This document shows, piece after piece, positions 11,097 to 20,893 of a DNA stretch of 64,000 nt (positions are counted from its first letter, which is position 1; each line of letters begins with the position of its first letter). The stretch is from Perlucidibaca sp. (GTDB lineage: Bacteria; Pseudomonadota; Gammaproteobacteria; Pseudomonadales; Moraxellaceae), in NCBI GenBank assembly GCA_023265995.1, contig JAHFSA010000007.1, positions 109,976 through 173,975 on the forward strand. Reading direction: 5' to 3'. The notes beneath the pieces are model-generated. The model was not told where the DNA came from, searched no databases, and was given only the letters and a program-made list of their open reading frames with translations. The translations under genes and the position numbers were made by a program.

Positions 11097-11110
11097 TGCA
11101 ACTGGTTGCA
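11097..11110. promoter_or_regulatory. Operator-like dyad 2 in the fadH-padR divergent region
   Basis: TGCAACTGGTTGCA has perfect TGCAAC/GTTGCA arms around a two-base centre. It is 60 bases before the padR start and 56 bases before fadH. It shares half-sites with the dyad at 11057. Together they fit cooperative repression of both divergent genes, including autoregulation. Confidence 0.68.
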
Positions 11111-11169
11111 TAAATGGTGACAAAAGGCGCTATGATGCGATCTGCTCATCTCTGTTGGCGACGAGACCC

Positions 11170-11721
11170 ATGTCCCTGCCCCATGCCCTGCTGACTTCGC
11201 TGCTTGAACGCCCCTGCTCCGGTCTCGATCTGGCCAGCCGCTTCGAGCGCTCCATAGGCCATTTCTGGCAGGCCAGCCATCAGCAGATCTACAAGGAACT
11301 GGGCCGGCTGGAGGCCGCCGGCTGGGTCAGCTCCGCGCCCGCCGAGGGTGGCCGTGGCCGCAAGCGTCTGTATCAGGTGCTGCCGGCCGGTCGCCGCGAA
11401 CTCGAACGCTGGGTGCAGGATGTGCAGGATGCCAATCCCCTGCGCGACGAGCTCATGGTTCGGCTGCGCGCCGAAGCGGCGCTGGGGCCCACGGGGGTCA
11501 GCAACGATCTCAGGCATCGACTCGACCAGCATCGCAGCAAGCTGGCCCTGTACCGCGAGATCGAGGCGCGCGACTTCAGCGCCGCCGAACTGTCACGCGA
11601 ACGCCGTCTGCAGTATCTGGTACTGCAGGCCGGCATCATGCATGAAACTCACTGGATGACATTCTGTGAACAGGCGCTGTCCCTGCTCGCGGAGCTGCAT
11701 GCCGCGCCGGCCGAAGACTGA
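11170..11721 (+). CDS. PadR-family transcriptional regulator
   Basis: A 183-residue regulator. The N-terminal winged helix-turn-helix is of PadR type (LLERPCSGLDLASRF, recognition region HQQIYKELGRLEAAGWV, wing with GRGRKRLYQV). A C-terminal helical dimerisation domain follows (Vir_C type). PadR proteins usually repress neighbouring detoxification or catabolic genes until a small ligand binds. I start it at 11170, because the longer open frame begins inside the operator region and lacks domain similarity. It is divergent from the fadH operon and convergent with the HlyD gene, so fadH is the likely target. Confidence 0.9.
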   Translation: MSLPHALLTSLLERPCSGLDLASRFERSIGHFWQASHQQIYKELGRLEAAGWVSSAPAEGGRGRKRLYQVLPAGRRELERWVQDVQDANPLRDELMVRLRAEAALGPTGVSNDLRHRLDQHRSKLALYREIEARDFSAAELSRERRLQYLVLQAGIMHETHWMTFCEQALSLLAELHAAPAED

Positions 11722-11778
11722 GCCGGGCGCAACGCCGACTCCAGGGCACTGATCGCCGGGAGCTGACTCTGGACGCAG

Positions 11779-12648
11779 TCAGTCCTCGCGCGGATGCACG
11801 ATCACCGTGCAGGTCATGCCCGCCGCCAGAATCACGCCATCGGGCAGCTTGTCGAGACGGATGCGCACCGGAATGCGCTGCGCCAGACGCACCCAGCTGA
11901 ACGTCGGATTGACGTCGGCCAGCAGCTCGCGCCCGGTGCTGTTCTCGCGATCGGTGATGCCGCGCGAGAGACTGTCGACCCGCCCTTTCAGTTCGACACC
12001 ACTGCTCATCAGACGCACGGTGGCGGGATCGCCGACATGCAGCAGCGGCAGTTTGGTTTCCTCGAAATAGCCATAGGCCCAGAACGAGTGGCTGTCGACC
12101 AGCGCCAGCACCGGCTTGCCGGCGCCGACGAAATCGCCGGCATGAACATTGAGATTGGCGACATAACCATCAACGACGGCGCGCACCTCCGTGCGCGTCA
12201 GGTTGAGCTGCGCCAGTTCGCGGCCGGCCAGCGCCTCATCGAGACGTGATCCGGCGCCCGCGTCCTCACCCCGGGCCGTGTCGCTGCTCTCCCGCGACAC
12301 CACGGCGCCGGCCAGGCTGGCACGACGCGCGGCCTCGTCACGACGCAGACCGAGCTCGGTCTGGCGGGCCGTCAGGGCCGCTTCGGCCTGGCGCAAGGCG
12401 AGACGGTAGCGCGCCGGATCGACACGGAAGAGCAGATCGCCGGCGTGCACGAACTGGTTGTCATGCACCACCACCTCGGTCACCAGCCCCGCCACATCGG
12501 GCGCGACATTGATGATGTCGGCCTTGATGCGCCCGTCACGCGTCCACGGCGAATGCATGTAGTGCAGCCAGAGGGCGTGGCCCAGCAGGGCCGCAAGCAG
12601 AAAGACGCTGGCCGTGAGCAGGAAGCGGACCAGGGTGTTGCGGTTCAT
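11779..12648 (-). CDS. HlyD-family periplasmic adaptor (AaeA/EmrA-like)
   Basis: The membrane-fusion subunit of a tripartite efflux pump, about 289 residues. An N-terminal transmembrane anchor (LLTASVFLLAALLGHALWL) is followed by the biotinyl-lipoyl half-motif INVAPDVAGLVTEVVV, an alpha-hairpin, and the second lipoyl half (VRAVVDGYVANLNVHAGDFV). A beta-barrel region with WAYGYFEETKL, typical of AaeA, comes next. I use the ATG at 12648, which has GGAG ten bases upstream; an ATG five codons earlier has no ribosome-binding site. It is the last gene of the NodT-FUSC-DUF1656-HlyD operon and connects the inner-membrane pump to the outer-membrane channel. Confidence 0.9.
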   Translation of the reverse strand: MNRNTLVRFLLTASVFLLAALLGHALWLHYMHSPWTRDGRIKADIINVAPDVAGLVTEVVVHDNQFVHAGDLLFRVDPARYRLALRQAEAALTARQTELGLRRDEAARRASLAGAVVSRESSDTARGEDAGAGSRLDEALAGRELAQLNLTRTEVRAVVDGYVANLNVHAGDFVGAGKPVLALVDSHSFWAYGYFEETKLPLLHVGDPATVRLMSSGVELKGRVDSLSRGITDRENSTGRELLADVNPTFSWVRLAQRIPVRIRLDKLPDGVILAAGMTCTVIVHPRED

Positions 12649-12678
12649 GAGGAGCTTCTCCATGAGATGGCCGGCGGC

Positions 12679-12879
12679 TCAGTGATACAGCCAGAGGCCG
12701 GCTGCGGCATAAAGGCAGACGAACGAGGACAGGCGGAACAGCGACGGATGCCAGACATGCTGATAGAAGCCGATGCGCGCGAGCACGCCGTCCAGCGTCC
12801 AGTGCACGATGGCTGTCAGCGGCAGTAGCAGCAGCAAGGTCGGGAAATAGATGCTGAAGACCGAGAGTTCACGCGGCAT
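12679..12879 (-). CDS. DUF1656 small membrane protein (AaeX-like)
   Basis: A 66-residue protein with two hydrophobic helices (IYFPTLLLLLPLTAIVHW and FVCLYAAAGLWLY). It begins MPRELSVF, the usual start of DUF1656/AaeX proteins. Members sit between FUSC-type exporters and HlyD adaptors in aromatic-acid efflux operons; their precise role is not established. The start overlaps the end of the FUSC gene by 11 bases. I trimmed the long open frame to the ATG at 12879 on the basis of this family alignment. Confidence 0.88.
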   Translation of the reverse strand: MPRELSVFSIYFPTLLLLLPLTAIVHWTLDGVLARIGFYQHVWHPSLFRLSSFVCLYAAAGLWLYH

Positions 12880-14986
12880 GGGTCGGCTCCTGCACCCGTG
12901 CCACGGGTGATTCGGCATTGAAGGCAGCATACCAGTCATCATCGGCCAGCCCGCAGTGAATGCGGTGCAGGCAGCGCTCGAGGCGACCACCAGGCGTCAT
13001 CTGCCCCGGTGTGGCGGTATCCAGGCAACGCCGCAGGGCAGCCAGCGTGACCTGGCGCTGCGCCGGAGTCGGCTGACGGAAGCAGCGTATCAGGGCCGGC
13101 AGGATGCCGCGCGCGCCGGCCGGCAGCCCATCGGCAGCCGCGATACGGCGCAGATCGATGACGGCATCACCCAGTTCGAGCACGGACAGCGCGCAAGGCA
13201 GCAGGCGATCGCGCGCCGGCTCGGGCAGGGTCATGACCCTGCGCATGAGATCGCGCACACGACCATCGAAGGCATGCGGCAATTGCCGCAAGGGCTGCGT
13301 GCAGGCCAGCACCAGCTCGCGGCGCAGACGCCCGGCGATGCGCATTGCCGCCGCCTCGGGGTCCTGGCTGGCGAGCAGCGAGAAAGCCAGTGCCGCCACG
13401 CCGAGGCCCAGCAGCTGCGCCAGGCCGCCATTGATGAAACTGACGACATTGAAGTGCATGACGTTCTGCAGCTGCAGGCTGGTGGTGAACATGATGCTAA
13501 AGCCGGCGCCAATGCCGGCCGTCTGCGGATGCGCCATCAGCCAGGCCCCCAGCATCATGAAGGGCAGCAGACCGAAGCCGAGCTGGAGGAAACCGTCGAG
13601 CTGGTTGAGGACATGGAAGCCGCAGACATAGGCAGCCAGCAGGCCGACGAGAAAGCCGGCGACCATCTGCCGTATGGCACGCAGCGGGCTGGGCGAGGAG
13701 GCAAAGAGCGCGCAGCCGACACAGGCGATGGTGGCCGCGCCCGCGCCTTCCGGCCAGGCCGTGGCAATCCAGAAGAAGGTCAGCGTGAGCATGGCCAGCA
13801 CGGCGCGCAAGCCGGCGGTCATGGCGGTCACCGGCTCGCTGTGCCAGGCCATGGCCGGGGCCTGACGTGGCGCCTGGCCCCGGACACTCATCAGCGAGAC
13901 ATAGGTCTCGGTGAACCGCTGCAGCTCGTCGACAAACTGCTCGAACAGCTCGGCCGTGCAGTCGAAATCGAACAGCTCACTGACACCAACACGACCGACC
14001 AGACGATCTCTCGCCGCTTGCAGATCGACGGCCAGGGCCGCGCGGAAGACACGCAGCTGCGCCATGACATCGACGGCTTCCGCCGCCATGGCGGGCGCCC
14101 TGCCCTCATGCAGCAGCGCCGGCGCCAGGCTGTCGACACAGGGGCGCAGCTCGGCCAGCGCCTGCACACGACCACTCGCGCGCAGCCTCTGGGCGAGGCG
14201 TTGCAGGGCATGCAGAGTGGTCGAGACGGTCATGAAGTCGGCATTGAACAGTCGCAGGCGGTCGCTGCGCAGGCGCGACTCGGGATCCTCGAACAGAGTC
14301 GAGGCGCGCAGGGACTCCAGCATCAGCACGCCGGACACGAAATCGAGCTGGTCGGCCATGGTCACGGTGCGATCCAGCGGCGCCGCCACCGCCTGATGCA
14401 GAAACTCGATGAAGTGGCGGAACTGCCCGCGCACGGTCTGCACCAGACGCGGCGACAGGCGCTCGGGGAACAGGGCATCGCTGACCACGGTGACACAAAG
14501 TATGCCGAGCACGATCTCGGACACGCGCGTGACGGCAATGTGAAACACGGCATCCGGCTGCAGCACGGCGGGGAAACCGATCAGGCAGGATGTGTAGCCG
14601 GCGAGCAGGAAGGCATAGGCCTGAAAGTCGCGAAACCAGGAAGCGCCGGCCACGCAGAGGCCGATCCAGAGCGCGATGACGAGCAGGAACAGCTCACGGG
14701 TCTGCGCGAACAGCGCCACCATGGCGATGGTCACCGCCAGCCCGGTCAGCGTGCCGATCAGCCGGTAGAAGCTCTTCGCCAGCACCAGCCCGCTCTGCGG
14801 CTGCGCCACGATGAAGACGGTGGTCATGGCCGTGCCCGGCTGATCGAAGCCCAGGCGCAACGCGACCCACAGGGCCAGCAGTGCCGCCAGGCAGGTCTTC
14901 AGCACGAAGATCCAGAGATGCCCCTCGTCATGCAACCAGTCGCGCAGCAATGCGCGCCAGGACAGGGCCGTACCGCTGTCGCTCAT
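12869..14986 (-). CDS. FUSC-family (AaeB-like) inner-membrane aromatic-acid exporter
   Basis: A 705-residue pump subunit made of two repeats. Each has a cluster of about five to six transmembrane helices (residues about 25-180 and 390-540) followed by a soluble helical domain, the FUSC/AaeB/PET layout. Proteins of this group export hydroxylated aromatic acids, fusaric acid and similar weak acids. The N-terminal helices carry typical segments (LRLGFDQPGTAMTTVFIVAQPQ). It lies four bases downstream of the NodT gene and overlaps DUF1656, so all four pump parts should be translated from one transcript. The substrate is inferred from family only. Confidence 0.91.
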   Translation of the reverse strand: MSDSGTALSWRALLRDWLHDEGHLWIFVLKTCLAALLALWVALRLGFDQPGTAMTTVFIVAQPQSGLVLAKSFYRLIGTLTGLAVTIAMVALFAQTRELFLLVIALWIGLCVAGASWFRDFQAYAFLLAGYTSCLIGFPAVLQPDAVFHIAVTRVSEIVLGILCVTVVSDALFPERLSPRLVQTVRGQFRHFIEFLHQAVAAPLDRTVTMADQLDFVSGVLMLESLRASTLFEDPESRLRSDRLRLFNADFMTVSTTLHALQRLAQRLRASGRVQALAELRPCVDSLAPALLHEGRAPAMAAEAVDVMAQLRVFRAALAVDLQAARDRLVGRVGVSELFDFDCTAELFEQFVDELQRFTETYVSLMSVRGQAPRQAPAMAWHSEPVTAMTAGLRAVLAMLTLTFFWIATAWPEGAGAATIACVGCALFASSPSPLRAIRQMVAGFLVGLLAAYVCGFHVLNQLDGFLQLGFGLLPFMMLGAWLMAHPQTAGIGAGFSIMFTTSLQLQNVMHFNVVSFINGGLAQLLGLGVAALAFSLLASQDPEAAAMRIAGRLRRELVLACTQPLRQLPHAFDGRVRDLMRRVMTLPEPARDRLLPCALSVLELGDAVIDLRRIAAADGLPAGARGILPALIRCFRQPTPAQRQVTLAALRRCLDTATPGQMTPGGRLERCLHRIHCGLADDDWYAAFNAESPVARVQEPTHAA

Positions 14987-14989
14987 GCC

Positions 14990-16456
14990 CTACTCCGCCC
15001 GCGCGCCGGCCTGGCGCTGGTCAGGCTCGGGGGTGTCGGCCTCGGCGCCGGTGGCGCGGATCAGCTCGACCAGAGCATCAAGCCGGCGCGCCTGCAGATG
15101 CGCCAGCCGGCGCTGCTCCGCCAGCAGGGAAATATCGGTTTCCAGCACACGCGCGTAGTCCGCGAGACCGGCCTTGAGACCACGCCGAGCCAGATTGCTG
15201 GCCTTGCCGGCCAGCGCCACGGCCTGCTGCGCGGCCACGCCCTGGGCCGCCAGCGAACGCAGGCTGGCCAACTGGCTGGCGACCTGTCGGGCCGCCTGCA
15301 GCAGGGTGTCGTTGTAGGCGGCGATGGCGGCCTCACGCTCGGCGGCGCGGGCATCCAGCCCGGCCTGCAGACGACCGCCATCGAACAGCGGCAGGCTGAT
15401 CGCCGGCGCCACGCCATAGGCCACGGCCTCCGGGCTGAGGAGATGGTTGAAGTCCAGGGCCACGAAGCCCGCCATGGCCGACAGGTTGATGTCGGGATAG
15501 AAACGGCGGCGCGCGACCTCGACCTCGTGACCGCTGGCCTCGACCTGCCAGCGCCGCGCCAGCACATCCGGGCGGCGCCCGAGCCAGTGCGCCGGCACGA
15601 TGCCCGGGACCGATACCGCCTTGTCGAGGCGCAGTGTCGGCGTCTTCATGGTCTCCGCCGCCGCCGGACCCTGGCCACACAGCGCCGCCAGTTGCAGGCG
15701 GGCAATGGCGATGGCGCCATCGGCCTCTTCGAGTTCGGCCCGCGTCGATGGCAGCCGGCTCTCGGCCTGCGCCACCTCCAGCTCCGTGCCCAGACCGGCG
15801 CGCAGGCGCTGGCGGGACTGATCGAGAATGCCGGCCTGCGCCGCCAGCGTGTGCGTCAGCAAGGCCTTCATGTCATGCGCCAGCGCGAGCTGGATGTAGC
15901 TGCGCACCAGCGTGGCCAGCAGCACCTCACGCGCCTCGTCGGCCTCGGCCGCCGCCAGACGACCGCGATCCTGCGCCGCCTTCAGCGCCTCGCGGCCCTT
16001 GCCCCAGACATCCAGATCCAGGCTGGCCTTGAGCGCGACCTCGTTGTTCCAGAAGCGGTTGCCACCATAGGGCGGCGGGATGAACTGCAGCTCGGTGAAG
16101 CGCTCGTAGGAGAATTTGCCGCCCACATTGAGCTGCGGCCGCAGCGTCGACTGTGTCACCCCAGCCGCGGCCAGAGCCAGCGTCACCCGGGCCTGTGCCT
16201 GCTGTAAGGAAGGCGATGTCGCCAGCGCCTGCCGCACCAGGGCATCAAGCTGCGGGTCGCCCAGCATCTGCCACCAGTCACGACCCGGCCACTCCGGCTC
16301 GGCATGATGGCCGCCATCGAGATAGCGGCCATCGGCCAGTTCGGCAGCTGGCAAAACGCGCGTGTCGGCGCTCTGCCGGCCCGGACTGGCGCAGGCGACA
16401 AGGGACAGCGCCATGGCGGCGCAGACAGGGATTCGAGACAGAAGGCGTGAAGGCAT
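14990..16456 (-). CDS. NodT-family outer-membrane efflux lipoprotein
   Basis: The outer-membrane channel of an efflux pump, 488 residues. The N-terminal signal ends in the lipobox LVAC with lipidated Cys22, followed by two repeated TolC-type coiled-coil/beta domains. Typical NodT features are WWQMLGDPQLDALVRQAL and GRRPDVLARRWQVEAS. It is the first gene of the operon with FUSC, DUF1656 and HlyD, so it provides the exit duct for that pump. A strong hairpin (16495-16538) lies just upstream of its start. Confidence 0.93.
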   Translation of the reverse strand: MPSRLLSRIPVCAAMALSLVACASPGRQSADTRVLPAAELADGRYLDGGHHAEPEWPGRDWWQMLGDPQLDALVRQALATSPSLQQAQARVTLALAAAGVTQSTLRPQLNVGGKFSYERFTELQFIPPPYGGNRFWNNEVALKASLDLDVWGKGREALKAAQDRGRLAAAEADEAREVLLATLVRSYIQLALAHDMKALLTHTLAAQAGILDQSRQRLRAGLGTELEVAQAESRLPSTRAELEEADGAIAIARLQLAALCGQGPAAAETMKTPTLRLDKAVSVPGIVPAHWLGRRPDVLARRWQVEASGHEVEVARRRFYPDINLSAMAGFVALDFNHLLSPEAVAYGVAPAISLPLFDGGRLQAGLDARAAEREAAIAAYNDTLLQAARQVASQLASLRSLAAQGVAAQQAVALAGKASNLARRGLKAGLADYARVLETDISLLAEQRRLAHLQARRLDALVELIRATGAEADTPEPDQRQAGARAE

Positions 16457-16494
16457 GTCGCTGTTACGCCGTGATCCGGCGCCCGTTGCGGTGA

Positions 16495-16538
16495 CAAGGT
16501 TGCGGAGGCATCACCAGGATGCCTCCGGACCGACCTTG
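16495..16538. promoter_or_regulatory. Long imperfect inverted repeat upstream of the NodT operon
   Basis: A perfect 10-base-pair inner stem (CGGAGGCATC/GATGCCTCCG, 5-base loop) is flanked by outer arms CAAGGT/ACCTTG. There is no T-run on either side, so it is not a standard intrinsic terminator. It lies 39 bases upstream of the nodT start, and could be an operator, a leader-RNA structure, or a Rho-dependent end for the racemase gene read from the other side. Confidence 0.5.
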
Positions 16539-16608
16539 CGACTATGCCATAAAGCCATCCGGGTGACAGAGCCCTTGCGCGGCCACCGCCCCCGAATGAC
16601 GACAGCGG

Positions 16609-17793
<1,185 letters not shown>

Positions 17794-18019
17794 CACACAA
17801 CTCCCGAGAAAACGTGACTGAAGAGTCGCGAGACTAGCCGCAAGCTCGCGCACATGCCAATGACGAGAGTGCTCATCTCGTTGACCGGATGCGACAGCCG
17901 CATGCGGATGCTCGCGGCTATTGCACGCGCCGGAAGCCCTCTACATACTCGCTCGATGGCCTGCCGGACCGACCAGACCCGGCACACCGGTCTCTCCTTT
18001 TCAGTCACGGATCCTGTAC

Positions 18020-18916
18020 ATGCTGTCATTCCTGCCGGCGCCTCTCCTCGGCTTCATCGTGGGTACGCTGCTGATCGCCAGTACCGTCTTCTCCTCCATC
18101 CTGATCCTGCTGTTCACGCCCCTGAAACTGCTCGCCCTGGCCCTGCCCGTCCTGGCACCGGCGGCACGCAAGGTCATGACCGGCTTCCAGGAAAACTGGA
18201 CCGCCAACAACGCCCGCATCCTCCATCTCCTGCCGGAGATCGAGTGGGATGTGCGCGGACTCACCGAACTGCACCGCGACCACTGGTATTTCGTGGTCGC
18301 CAACCATCAGTGCTGGATAGACATCCAGGCCTGCTTTCATGTCCTCAACCGCCGCGTGCCGCCGCTGAAGATCTTCATCAAGCAGGAACTCTTCTACGTG
18401 CCGGTGATCGGGCTCGCCGTCTACGCGCTCGACTATCCCTTCATGAAGCGCTTCAGCAAGGCGCTGCTGGAAAAGAAGCCGCATCTGCGCGGCAAGGATC
18501 TGGAAACCACCCGCAAGGCCTGCGCCAAGTACCAGCATTACCCGGTCAGCGTGCTCAACTACCTGGAAGGCACGCGCATCACGCCGGCCAAGCACCGCAG
18601 CAGCGGCTCGCCCTACAAGCACCTGCTCAAGCCCAAGTCGGCCGGCGCCGCCTTCGTGCTGACCGCCCTCGGCGAACGCATGCAGAGCCTGCTCGACCTC
18701 ACCATTGCCTATCCCGGCGGCATTCCCAGCTTCTGGGACTTCTGCTGCGGCCGCGTGCGTCGTATCGTCGTCGATGTCCGCGTGCGCGAAATTCCCCCGC
18801 ACTTCTGCCAGAGCAACTACGAAAGCGACCCACGCTATCGCGCCGAATTCCAGGACTGGATTGGCAATATCTGGACAGAAAAGGACAATAGACTGGATGA
18901 GCTGCTCAAGCCCTGA
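18020..18916 (+). CDS. 1-acyl-sn-glycerol-3-phosphate acyltransferase-like membrane protein (YihG type)
   Basis: A 298-residue LPLAT-family acyltransferase. It has an N-terminal hydrophobic region (two segments in residues 5-55). Motif I NHQCWID is HX4D-like and lies near residue 95. A glycerophosphate-binding motif YLEGTR lies near 180. This layout matches YihG/YihN-type acyltransferases, which acylate lysophospholipids. Upstream sequence is open but poorly coding, so I start at MLSFLPAP (18020). It leads a same-strand run with PA4642, DUF2804, DUF4282 and a serine hydrolase, suggesting a membrane-lipid theme. Confidence 0.88.
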   Translation: MLSFLPAPLLGFIVGTLLIASTVFSSILILLFTPLKLLALALPVLAPAARKVMTGFQENWTANNARILHLLPEIEWDVRGLTELHRDHWYFVVANHQCWIDIQACFHVLNRRVPPLKIFIKQELFYVPVIGLAVYALDYPFMKRFSKALLEKKPHLRGKDLETTRKACAKYQHYPVSVLNYLEGTRITPAKHRSSGSPYKHLLKPKSAGAAFVLTALGERMQSLLDLTIAYPGGIPSFWDFCCGRVRRIVVDVRVREIPPHFCQSNYESDPRYRAEFQDWIGNIWTEKDNRLDELLKP

Positions 18917-18945
18917 GCACTCGCATTTCATGATGGCAGGTACCC

Positions 18946-19227
18946 ATGGCTGTTTCGCAACCCGCAAAGTTTGGTGAATCCTGGAGCGACGACCGCGTTC
19001 GTTCCTACCTCGACCGGCAGCCGCCGGCAGGTACCGATGCCGACTTCCACGTGCTCTACACCGCCTACAAGCACATGCGCGAAGAAGACTTCGAGCGCTT
19101 CCTGGATTACTTCAAGGCCGCCGGCCGCAACGTCTCGGCCTGCAATCCGGATGGCCGCAGCCTGCTCGACCTGGTGCGCGAACACCCGCAATCGCAGGTT
19201 TTCCTGCAGATCCTGACGGCAGCCTGA
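18946..19227 (+). CDS. PA4642-family small protein
   Basis: A 93-residue soluble protein resembling Pseudomonas PA4642. Shared features are the acidic DDRVRSYLDRQPPAGTDADF N-terminal segment, the central MREEDFERFLDYFKAAGRNV helix pair and the short C-terminal helix. The family is widespread in Pseudomonadales and has no known function. The gene lies 29 bases after the acyltransferase and two bases before the DUF2804 gene, so it is probably co-transcribed with both. Confidence 0.85.
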   Translation: MAVSQPAKFGESWSDDRVRSYLDRQPPAGTDADFHVLYTAYKHMREEDFERFLDYFKAAGRNVSACNPDGRSLLDLVREHPQSQVFLQILTAA

Positions 19228-19229
19228 TC

Positions 19230-20258
19230 ATGCATGCCACCGATACCCTGCTGGTTGACGACGAACCCCTGCTCGGGCGCTTCAGCGGCAGTCTCCGTTA
19301 CATCGACGGTCAGCGGGATATCGGGCGCAATGCCTTCGGCCGCCCGCGCTCGGCGCTGGCCCGCAGCCTCGGCTACAAGCAGTTCCAGTATTTCGGCGGC
19401 ATGAGCTCGCGCTTCATCTTCGGCTGCGCCCTGGTCGATCTCGGCTATCTCAACAGCGCCTTCGTCTACATCGTCGACACCACCACCGGCGAAACCTTCA
19501 AGCGCTCGCTGCGCCGCCCCGGCCACTGGGGCATGACCCTGGCCGACAACCCGGTCGAGGGTGTCAGCCTGTTCGAGGCCGGTCGTGTCGAGGTCAGCCA
19601 GATCTACCGCGAAGATCCGCGCGAGAAATCGCTGTTCGTGCGCGTCGGCAACGAGCTCAACATCGAGGCCACCATGCCCGAGGCCGGCTTCGAGCCCATG
19701 TCGCTGTGCACCCGCGCCGGCTATCAGGGCTGGGTCTATGCCAACAAGACCGCCGGCCTGCCGCTCAAGGGCAAGCTGGTCTGGCGCGGCGAAGTGCACG
19801 ATCTCGAAGCTCTTGGCGCCATGGGCCACCACGACTACTCCTGCGGCTACATGCGCCGGGAAACCTTCTGGAACTGGGCCTGCCTGTCCGGCATCGGCCA
19901 GGCTGCCGATGGCCGTGCCGTCGCGCTCGGGCTCAACCTTTCCTGTGGCGTCAACGAAACCAGCCACAGCGAGAACTGCCTCTGGCTCGACGGCCGTCTG
20001 GTCGAAGTTGGCGGCACCTGCTTCGAGTTCGACCGTCAGGACGTGCTCAAGCCCTGGCGCGTGACCACGCGTGATGGCCAGGTCGATCTGCTCTTCACAC
20101 CGCTGGGCCTGCACCAGGAAAAAATGAACATCGGACTGCTGGCGAGCAACTTTCGTCAGGTTTTCGGTCGCTTTGACGGACATTTTCGTGTAAATGGGAC
20201 AACATATAGTGTCACTTCCCTGAGCGGCTTCGTCGAAGACCAGTTCGTGCGCTGGTAA
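19230..20258 (+). CDS. DUF2804 domain protein
   Basis: A 342-residue protein covering the full DUF2804 family. Typical segments are KQFQYFGGMSSRFIFGCALVD, LPLKGKLVWRG, the GHHDYSCGYMRRETFWNWAC block and the GVNETSHSENCLW region. No signal peptide or membrane segment is visible. DUF2804 has no established activity; the predicted fold is beta-rich and lipocalin-like (similar to AttH/DUF2804 groups). The start codon is two bases after the PA4642-type gene, so translation is coupled. Confidence 0.86.
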   Translation: MHATDTLLVDDEPLLGRFSGSLRYIDGQRDIGRNAFGRPRSALARSLGYKQFQYFGGMSSRFIFGCALVDLGYLNSAFVYIVDTTTGETFKRSLRRPGHWGMTLADNPVEGVSLFEAGRVEVSQIYREDPREKSLFVRVGNELNIEATMPEAGFEPMSLCTRAGYQGWVYANKTAGLPLKGKLVWRGEVHDLEALGAMGHHDYSCGYMRRETFWNWACLSGIGQAADGRAVALGLNLSCGVNETSHSENCLWLDGRLVEVGGTCFEFDRQDVLKPWRVTTRDGQVDLLFTPLGLHQEKMNIGLLASNFRQVFGRFDGHFRVNGTTYSVTSLSGFVEDQFVRW

Positions 20259-20311
20259 TCCACGCCAGGGCCGGTGACGCCGCAAGGAAAGACGAGCCTA
20301 AGGAAAACAGC

Positions 20312-20884
20312 ATGTCACACCGTTCCGGACGCAATCCCAATCGCCGCCTGCCTGCCGGACATCCGCAGCGCGACGACAGCGGCAAGACGCCGCGCCCCAG
20401 TGCACGCACCCCAGCCAAGGTCCCCCAGATCACCATGAAGTCGAAGCACGCCGCCAAGCCGCCCCGCCGCAACATCGTGTCCCTTTTCATGGACTACCTG
20501 CGTCTGCTCTTCGACCTCAAGTTCACCCGCTACCTGACCGTGCAGCTGCTGCCTCTGCTTTATGTCGTGCTCGTCATTGGCGGCCTCGGCGTCATCGGCC
20601 AGCAGGTCTGGGATGCCTTCGCGCGCAGCCCGCAGCGCGGCCTGGCCTATCTCGCGGTATCGCCGCTGGCCTTGCTGGTGTGGGCTTCGGCCTGTCGCGC
20701 CACCACCGAATTCCTGCTCGTCGTGTTCCGCATGTCCGAGGACGTGCACACCCTGGCCGGCATCAGACCGACCGTGGACAGGATAGACACCCTGTTCTCC
20801 GGCAACACCTGGATCTCGCGCCTGCTGCCTTTCATCAAGGCCTACCAGGCCTCGCGTGATGACCAGCCCCCTTCCGCTTCCTGA
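20312..20884 (+). CDS. DUF4282 membrane protein
   Basis: A 190-residue protein with a long basic, Pro-rich, disordered N-terminus (about 50 residues). The DUF4282 region follows: DLKFTRYLTVQLLPLLYVVLV and a second hydrophobic segment ending in LALLVWASACRATTEFLLV, i.e. two membrane helices near residues 75-100 and 110-130. The function is unknown. It lies 53 bases after DUF2804 and nine bases before a serine hydrolase. An alternative start at an internal Met (residue 42) would remove the disordered tail. Confidence 0.78.
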   Translation: MSHRSGRNPNRRLPAGHPQRDDSGKTPRPSARTPAKVPQITMKSKHAAKPPRRNIVSLFMDYLRLLFDLKFTRYLTVQLLPLLYVVLVIGGLGVIGQQVWDAFARSPQRGLAYLAVSPLALLVWASACRATTEFLLVVFRMSEDVHTLAGIRPTVDRIDTLFSGNTWISRLLPFIKAYQASRDDQPPSAS

Positions 20885-20893
20885 GGTCCGACC

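Noticed and set aside
12956..16207. A 1,083-codon open frame on the plus strand
   Set aside because: It runs antisense to the NodT, FUSC and DUF1656 genes, which have clear domains, operon overlaps and ribosome-binding sites. The protein is Arg/Gln/His-rich without motifs, typical of a GC-rich shadow frame.
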